A stretch of 55,655 nt of DNA from Polyangiaceae bacterium. Lineage in GTDB: Bacteria > Myxococcota_A > Polyangia > Polyangiales > Polyangiaceae. Numbering within the stretch: the stretch's first letter is position 1; each line of letters opens with the position of its first letter. Shown here in pieces: positions 50,907-55,655 of this stretch. Made by a program: the position numbers and the translations under genes. The DNA lies in assembly GCA_029941785.1 (NCBI GenBank), contig JAPYTK010000011.1:378-56032 (forward strand). The letters are read 5' to 3'. The notes beneath the pieces are model-generated. The model saw only the letters and a list, made by a program, of their open reading frames with translations. It made no database searches and had not been told where the DNA came from.

Positions 50907-51758
50907 ATGGAAAAAAACGAGATCCAGGATTTGGTCGACAGCCTAAACCCGCGGTTGGAGCGACTGAGGGCATTGTACGAGCAGTACTTCATGGGGATCG
51001 AGAGGATTCCACCCGCCACCCTTCGCAAGGACATCGACCGCGCATTTTGGCGCCTAAGGCGGGAACGATTCAACAACACCGCGCTGCGGTTCCGGTTTCA
51101 GCAAATATTGCAGCGCTACAACGTCTACAAGCAGCACTGGATGCGTATCATGCGCGAAATCGAGCGCGGAACCTATCGCCGAACGGTCGCGCGGGCAGCC
51201 CGTCGATTCGACAAGGAAACGCTCCGCGGCGTAGCCGGCAAAGCAGGCGTCTCAGCGGCCGAGCGACATGCGGCATCCGTTGCAGAAGACGAGGCTCCTA
51301 CCCCCCCCCGCGGCATGGCGACCAGCGAGATCGACCAGCTCGCGCAGGCGGCCACCACTGCGCTGCTCGGTCAACCCGGACCGGCGCCAGCCGCCGCAGC
51401 ACCGCCGACCGCAGCACCGCCGACCGCAGCACCGCCGACCGCAGCACCGCCGACCGCAGCACCGCCGACCGCAGCAGGACCTCGCTTGCGCCCGCCGACG
51501 CCAGCCGGAGCCGGTCGCACCGAAAATCCAACCCCGGCCCGTGGCGACGAGACCCGAGCCTTATACGACAAGCTCATCGCAGCCCGTCGCGCTCAGGGCG
51601 ACCCGAACGCCAATCTCAGCTACGACAAGCTTCGCCGCAGCCTCGACAAACAGCGGCAGCAACTGCAAAGAAAGCATGGCAGTGACAAGCGTATTGCTTT
51701 TGAGGTCATCGATCGTGGCGGAAAAGCCATGATCCGCCCGGTCGTCAAGAACGAGTAA
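50907..51758 (+). CDS. MXAN_5187-like protein with APPTA repeat linker
   Basis: The 283-residue protein is cytoplasmic, without signal peptide. The N-terminal 120 residues are helical and basic (LERLRALYEQYFMGIERIPPATLRKDIDRAFWRLRRERFNNTALRFRFQQILQRYN...IMREIERGTYRR). The C-terminal about 70 residues (LYDKLIAARRAQGDPNANLSYDKLRRSLDKQRQQL...IAFEVIDRGGKAMIRPVVK) match a myxobacterial domain I know from MXAN_5187. A Pro/Ala linker of five identical five-residue units APPTA (repeats at 51396-51470) joins them. The function is unknown; its role in gliding or sporulation is speculative. Confidence 0.8.
   Translation: MEKNEIQDLVDSLNPRLERLRALYEQYFMGIERIPPATLRKDIDRAFWRLRRERFNNTALRFRFQQILQRYNVYKQHWMRIMREIERGTYRRTVARAARRFDKETLRGVAGKAGVSAAERHAASVAEDEAPTPPRGMATSEIDQLAQAATTALLGQPGPAPAAAAPPTAAPPTAAPPTAAPPTAAPPTAAGPRLRPPTPAGAGRTENPTPARGDETRALYDKLIAARRAQGDPNANLSYDKLRRSLDKQRQQLQRKHGSDKRIAFEVIDRGGKAMIRPVVKNE
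51396..51470 (+). repeat. Five perfect 15-bp tandem repeats
   Basis: Unit GCAGCACCGCCGACC repeats five times in frame, encoding five-residue APPTA units. Perfect identity suggests recent slippage; copy number may differ among strains. Confidence 0.95.
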
Positions 51759-51759
51759 C

Positions 51760-51772
51760 GCGGAGCGTCCGC
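51760..51772. terminator. Short hairpin between convergent genes
   Basis: GCGGA-GCG-TCCGC sits just after the MXAN_5187-like stop, in the 27-bp gap before a convergent gene. The stem is short and lacks a T-run, so the call is weak. Confidence 0.3.
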
Positions 51773-51785
51773 CGGGCTGCCAGAC

Positions 51786-52046
51786 TCACGTGCCTGAACT
51801 GACGTTCACGCGCCTGATCCCGCTCGCCTTGTCGTCGCAAAACAGGATGGCGCAACTCCGATTTTCGACGGATTGCACCCTCGCACACAGGGCCGCCAAG
51901 TCGGTATCGGCATCGACAACCTCGCCGTCCACGGGACTGCCGCCGTCATACTTCACGTCGTCGAGCGCGACCCACCGCTGCCGGTAGCGCGAATCTGCGC
52001 AGAGCTCGGCCCATGACATCCGGCCGCTCGTGTCCGCTTCGCTCAT
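51786..52046 (-). CDS. Small conserved cytosolic protein
   Basis: The 86-residue product starts at an ATG with GGAGATGAG just upstream. It contains MSWAELCADSRYRQRWVALDDVKYDG, then EVVDADTDLAALCARVQ and CAILFCDD. This looks like a conserved small family widespread in myxobacteria, whose function I do not know. Residues CAILFCDD near the C terminus may bind metal or act in redox. The longer frame upstream overlaps the next gene and lacks support. Confidence 0.75.
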   Translation of the reverse strand: MSEADTSGRMSWAELCADSRYRQRWVALDDVKYDGGSPVDGEVVDADTDLAALCARVQSVENRSCAILFCDDKASGIRRVNVSSGT

Positions 52047-52176
52047 GCACTCATCTCCATTGCTCCGTCCCGGGCGGCCTACTGCCGCGCAGAGGCAAAT
52101 CTTGGGTTCAGGTGGGCTGCGTGTCAAGCAATCAGCGGCGCTGGACGTCCCACACATGCTGGTCCATGATATTACC

Positions 52177-52689
52177 ATGCTATGTAAAAACAACAACTTA
52201 CAGGCATCGATCTGTGTCTTTTCGCTACTTGCGACGCACTGCGGAGGAGCCGGGGAAGCACCGCCCAAATTGGCCGAAACATCCACATCGAGCGAGACCG
52301 CGCCGGACGCAGCACCAGCTCCACCGCCGACAACCGCGGCAGCCATGGACGAGCCCGCCGCGTCCAAGCCACCTGAAGCGCCGCCGGCCAGAGCACGCGA
52401 GGAGCCCGATTACCAGCTCATGCCCCGCGACTGCGAAGTTCTCGCACGGGCCTACCACAAGTCATGGCTCAAAGATGAGCTGAAGAAACGGGGCAAACAG
52501 CATGGCGACAAGGTGCCTCCCGCGCTTCATTCAAGAATTGAGCGTTCGGCCGAGCAAGGCCGCGATCAGTGGCTGGGCCAGTGCTTGTCCATCGCCGGCT
52601 CGACGATGCCGCGAAAAAACCTCGTGTGCGCCACCAAGGCCCGGTCCATCGAGCGCTTCGACGCCTGCTGGGAAGGCCGGGCGAAGTAG
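52177..52689 (+). CDS. Small lipoprotein of unknown function
   Basis: The 170-residue product has a signal peptide ending at Cys22 (LATHC), a Pro/Ala-rich linker (about 30-75) and a C-terminal helical domain with four cysteines (PRDCEVLARAYHKSWLKDEL, RDQWLGQCLSIAG, LVCATKARSIERFDACW). The 'L.CA.kA....fdaC' pattern recurs in myxobacterial lipoproteins of unknown role. ATGs at 52156 and 52177 are both possible starts. It is convergent with the Cys-rich gene. Confidence 0.75.
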   Translation: MLCKNNNLQASICVFSLLATHCGGAGEAPPKLAETSTSSETAPDAAPAPPPTTAAAMDEPAASKPPEAPPARAREEPDYQLMPRDCEVLARAYHKSWLKDELKKRGKQHGDKVPPALHSRIERSAEQGRDQWLGQCLSIAGSTMPRKNLVCATKARSIERFDACWEGRAK

Positions 52690-52720
52690 CCATACGCTCG
52701 ACTGAGCCTGACGCTCGAGG

Positions 52721-54052
52721 CTATTCGCAGCGCTTGAATACCTGACCCTCGACGGCTGGCGCGCCCCCATTTTTGCACTGCAAACCACCGGGACAAATGC
52801 CGTCCACGGTGCAATCGCGGCTGCACTTGTTGTTTGCGCAGTAACCAAACACGCACTGGGTGTTGTTCGCGCACGCGCTCCCGGGTTCGCCCGCGCCGGA
52901 GGGCATGCACACGCCGATGCGCTCGGTCACCAGATCGCCGAGGGCGACGCAGTTGAAGCCATACGCGCAGCCGCCGCCATAGCGGCAGGAGTTGACGCAG
53001 CTGTCGTCAGCCGCGCCCGCTACGCTTTGCTCCGGTGGCGATTGGCAATTGATCGCCGGGGGCGTGGGTGGCGTCGAGCTTGTGAAGCTGGTGTTCAGGC
53101 CATCATTGCAGAGGTTGGCCACCTGGCCCCCATTGCAGTGGTACTCCGTTGGGCTGTAGCCGCCCTCGAGCGTGCCAATGACGTCGGTCGGTCGAAGGCA
53201 GTAACCGCCAAAACACGTCCAGGGCGTCAGCGGAACGGCTCGCTGCGGACAATCCGCTGCCGTCGCGCACAAGGCCGTGCATCCGCCGATCAGCAAGGGC
53301 GGATTGGGATCGCATGCCTGCGTACATTCGGACGCCGATGTGCAGTAGCCCTCGGCCCGAATGCAGACCGATTGGCCGGGGTCATTGTTGCAGCCGTAGC
53401 CATTGGGGCAATCCGCGCCGCTGGCGCACGGCGCTGTGCAATAGGAGGGACCGCCCTGCACACTCAGGCAGCTCGCATTACAAGACGATGGCCCGCTGCA
53501 TGAGCGCCCCACATCGTCACCCAGGCAGTATTTGCCGTTGCCGTAATTGAGACAGCGGGTTCCACGCGGACACTGAGCGCTCGCTGTGCAAGCGGTCGTG
53601 CAGCGGCTCTTTCCACCCACGGTCATCGGCTCGCAGTGGCCGAGCGTACATTGTGCGGCGGTCGTGCATACGTCGAGCAAACCCTTGGTCGGCGCGCCGC
53701 CGGTGCCCGTGGTGCTGCTCGCGGTCGCTCCCCCCGCCGCCACGCTGCTCGACACCGTCGCGCCGCCCGCGCCGGCCCCACCGGTCGTTGCGCTCGTCAC
53801 GCTCTTCGTCGTTCCGCCCGCTCCCCCCATGCCGCTCGTGCCGGTCCCCTCACATTGACCGTTGGCATTACAAACGTAGCCGTCGAGACAATCGAACTCC
53901 GCCTCGGCACAGTCCCGAAGACATTTGCCTCCGAGACAATAAAACCCGTGCTGACATTCGCTGTTCAATTGGCACACCGGTATGCCCGCACAGCCACCAC
54001 TCCCCACCGCGACGAGCGCGCACCAGATCGCCAGCAGCAGACTGCTCTTCAT
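52721..54052 (-). CDS. Cys-rich lipoprotein with Gly/Ser linker
   Basis: From the ATG at 54052 (443 aa) a signal peptide ends at Cys21 (GSGGC). Next is the repeat CQLNSECQHGFYCLGGKCLRDCAEAEFDCLDGYVCNANGQC, then a Gly/Ala/Thr/Ser linker, then further 'CTTAAQCTLGHC', 'CSGPSSCNASC', 'CASGADCPNGYGC' repeats. Cysteines are in repeated paired arrangement, like EGF-like or Dickkopf-like modules that bind partners at the surface. No enzyme motif is seen. It is divergent from the membrane protein at 54265. Confidence 0.85.
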   Translation of the reverse strand: MKSSLLLAIWCALVAVGSGGCAGIPVCQLNSECQHGFYCLGGKCLRDCAEAEFDCLDGYVCNANGQCEGTGTSGMGGAGGTTKSVTSATTGGAGAGGATVSSSVAAGGATASSTTGTGGAPTKGLLDVCTTAAQCTLGHCEPMTVGGKSRCTTACTASAQCPRGTRCLNYGNGKYCLGDDVGRSCSGPSSCNASCLSVQGGPSYCTAPCASGADCPNGYGCNNDPGQSVCIRAEGYCTSASECTQACDPNPPLLIGGCTALCATAADCPQRAVPLTPWTCFGGYCLRPTDVIGTLEGGYSPTEYHCNGGQVANLCNDGLNTSFTSSTPPTPPAINCQSPPEQSVAGAADDSCVNSCRYGGGCAYGFNCVALGDLVTERIGVCMPSGAGEPGSACANNTQCVFGYCANNKCSRDCTVDGICPGGLQCKNGGAPAVEGQVFKRCE

Positions 54053-54264
54053 CACGTGGAACCGATGCATCTGGACAAAAGCTACCACATTCGCCGGAGC
54101 CCTGCCGACCTGCCCTGACCACCGGACTTCGGACGCGAGACGGTCGGCGCTTGGGCCGCGGCGGCGCGAGGCATTTGCTCGCTTGCACCACGGCGCTACG
54201 TTATGCTCCAGCCGATGCTGCGGGACGAGGCCTCGCACCGCCGCTCGTACCCCAAGGACACATT

Positions 54265-55572
54265 GTGAACGAATACACCCGCCGCGAAGAGACTCGATGG
54301 ACCTTGGCCACGGTCCTCATCCTCGTGCCGGCCGTCGCCTCCGCGATCGTGGTCCTCGTCAACGCAAAAGGACCTCTGGTGACGAGCCCGAGCGCCATCC
54401 GGGCGGAGACCGAAGCGCGTGAGCAAGTCGAGAGCTTCAAGGGCTGCGAGAAGAATGCCAAAGACCTCGCGGCCGAAGTGGGCATTTTCAAGAGCCGTGC
54501 CGCCAAGAAACAACGCGAGGCCAAGGAAGCGGCCAGCAAGAGACGGCGCCGAAGAAGGCGTGGCGAGACCATCGATTTCGAGATCCCTTGGTCGGCAGCC
54601 TCGCCGGTGTTGAAACAAGTTCGCTCCTTGGCAAAAAAGAACTGTCGCGCGATCGCCAACCGAGCCACCAGCCCGAAGAAGGACACGACAAAGGCCTGGG
54701 GAGCGGTGAGCCGGGCCTCGGCACTCAAGAGCCCCGGCACGAGCCTCAAGGCTCGTCAAGCCACCGCGAAGAAGTTACTCGCCTTGTTCGCCAAAGCGCC
54801 TGTCCGCGCACTGGAGAGTCACGCCAGCAAGGCCTCGAAGCAACTGGCCAAGAAGCTTGAAGATGCCACGGAGAACGCGAAAGACGACTTGATTCCAGCC
54901 CCGCTACCCGAAGGGCTGTTCTCTCGAGCCGCCGCCATTGGCATTGGCGTCGCCATCGCATTGGCCGCGCTCATCATCAGCTACCTCAGCGTGCGTTCCG
55001 TGTCGGTTCGCCGGGGAACCGCGCTGATGGCGCTGCGACCGCTGGCCAACACGGAAGAGGCAGGCATACAGGCGGCCGCCATCGTCCGTCTCGCCGCGCA
55101 CCACAATGGGGGTGAGCCAGGCATGGCGATAGGCGCGGCTCTGGGAGGGTTGCTCGGTGCGCTCACCGCCACATCCGGAAGTCCGGGGACATTTGTGGCC
55201 GACCTCTTCGTTGCGGGAACCATGGGCGGCGTGCTCGTCGGTCTGGCGGGGCAGTGGGTCGTGCGTCGACTCGAGGGCGCAGGTCGTTTCCGTAGCCGAG
55301 CGAAAGAGCTAGGCGATATCGAGAAGCCCACGGTTTCCATCGATCTCGTGGTCAACGCCGTCACGCCGGGCCTCGAAAAACAGTTCCTACGGTACTTCGA
55401 GGCGCAGCCAATGCCGAACGCCAGTGCCATCGTACAGAAGCTCGCCGCCCAGGCCGAAACGCAAATCCTCGCCGCAGCCGAAGCGGCAGCCGCTCAGCAA
55501 CAAATGCAAGCGGCGTCTCCCCAGGGCCAGATGCCGGGCATGCCTCCCGGCCCGCAGCCTCCCCAATACTGA
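54265..55572 (+). CDS. Two-helix membrane protein with basic coiled-coil region
   Basis: The 435-residue product starts at a GTG (VNEYTRREETRW) with AAGGA about 8 nt upstream. The first membrane helix (about 13-33) is followed by a basic lysine/arginine/alanine-rich helical region (about 50-210; SKRRRRRRRGE, KKLLALFAKAP). A second hydrophobic helix (about 220-242) and a third segment (about 280-330, GAALGGLLGALTATSG..., VAGTMGGVLVGLAG) follow. It ends with a Gln/Pro/Met-rich tail. I do not recognise a family. A perfect inverted repeat GCCGTCG-C-CGACGGC lies about 50 nt downstream (55624-55638), a possible terminator. Confidence 0.75.
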   Translation: MNEYTRREETRWTLATVLILVPAVASAIVVLVNAKGPLVTSPSAIRAETEAREQVESFKGCEKNAKDLAAEVGIFKSRAAKKQREAKEAASKRRRRRRRGETIDFEIPWSAASPVLKQVRSLAKKNCRAIANRATSPKKDTTKAWGAVSRASALKSPGTSLKARQATAKKLLALFAKAPVRALESHASKASKQLAKKLEDATENAKDDLIPAPLPEGLFSRAAAIGIGVAIALAALIISYLSVRSVSVRRGTALMALRPLANTEEAGIQAAAIVRLAAHHNGGEPGMAIGAALGGLLGALTATSGSPGTFVADLFVAGTMGGVLVGLAGQWVVRRLEGAGRFRSRAKELGDIEKPTVSIDLVVNAVTPGLEKQFLRYFEAQPMPNASAIVQKLAAQAETQILAAAEAAAAQQQMQAASPQGQMPGMPPGPQPPQY

Positions 55573-55655
55573 CCTCCTCGAAGATCCGGCGGGGCGAGCT
55601 GCCGAGGCTCCTGAATCAACGACGCCGTCGCCGACGGCCCGCCGCGATCACACCT

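Noticed and set aside
1-55655. tRNA or rRNA genes, prophage or insertion sequences
   Set aside because: I saw no conserved tRNA or rRNA segments, transposase signatures, integrase or terminal repeats by reading; a covariance-model scan was not possible, so small RNAs cannot be excluded.

Overview
The window looks like a chromosomal segment of a high-GC myxobacterium (Myxococcota, most like the Polyangia). The assignment rests on style and is an inference: about a dozen predicted lipoproteins with cysteine-rich, Gly/Ala/Ser-linker architectures, DUF4215-type repeats, a protein like the Myxococcus MXAN_5187 family, a DUF3570 barrel, a kinase-like receptor with a PEGA-like tail, REC-HDOD and PilZ regulators, and split essential operons. 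No rRNA, tRNA, CRISPR array, intact insertion sequence or prophage was seen.

Layout. 1-3.4 kb (+): a small anchored protein, a TlpA-like thioredoxin, a membrane diguanylate cyclase, and a PhnD-like binding lipoprotein overlapping it. 3.4-6.4 kb (-): nuoABCD only. 6.6-9.8 kb (+): an AI-2E-family permease and two Cys-rich lipoproteins. 9.8-15.1 kb (-): a HEAT-repeat lipoprotein, an inositol-phosphatase-family enzyme, an aldo/keto reductase and a REC-HDOD regulator. 15.2-19.0 kb (+): rpmI-rplT-pheS (no infC upstream, no pheT downstream), a 479-bp gene-free stretch and a group 2 sigma factor. 19.0-25.2 kb: an NlpC/P60 lipoprotein (-), a conserved hypothetical (+), then a minus-strand run of REC/PilZ protein, DUF2062-methyltransferase, alpha/beta hydrolase and a Cys-rich lipoprotein. 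25.4-27.5 kb (+): thiolase and metallo-beta-lactamase-fold hydrolase, overlapping by 4 nt.

27.5-31.3 kb (-): a Cys-rich gene remnant, a metzincin-like lipoprotein and an NtrC-like regulator with a degenerate ATPase site. 31.4-36.8 kb (+): frr-purA followed, with almost no gaps, by two TPR-like proteins and a kelch-like lipoprotein. 36.8-47.1 kb (-): two surface-type lipoproteins, a pseudokinase receptor, a four-gene translationally coupled cluster (three lipoproteins with heme-binding motifs and a DUF3570 outer-membrane barrel), and a TPR/PEGA protein. 47.3-49.5 kb (+): a BamA/TamA-like barrel protein and a DUF4390-like protein. 49.5-55.6 kb: an enlarged lgt (-), an MXAN_5187-like protein (+), a small conserved protein (-), a lipoprotein (+), a Cys-rich lipoprotein (-) and a two-helix membrane protein (+).

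How they work together. Three themes recur: envelope and lipoprotein biology (Lgt, which lipidates preprolipoproteins, lies among its substrates), c-di-GMP and phosphorelay-type signalling in which several proteins have lost canonical catalytic residues (pseudokinase, degenerate AAA+ regulator, REC domain without Asp), and housekeeping genes (nuo, rpmI/rplT/pheS, frr/purA) in unusual partial clusters. The best candidate for an undescribed system is the coupled cytochrome-like lipoprotein / DUF3570 barrel operon at 41666-45775, which could be an electron conduit across the outer membrane.
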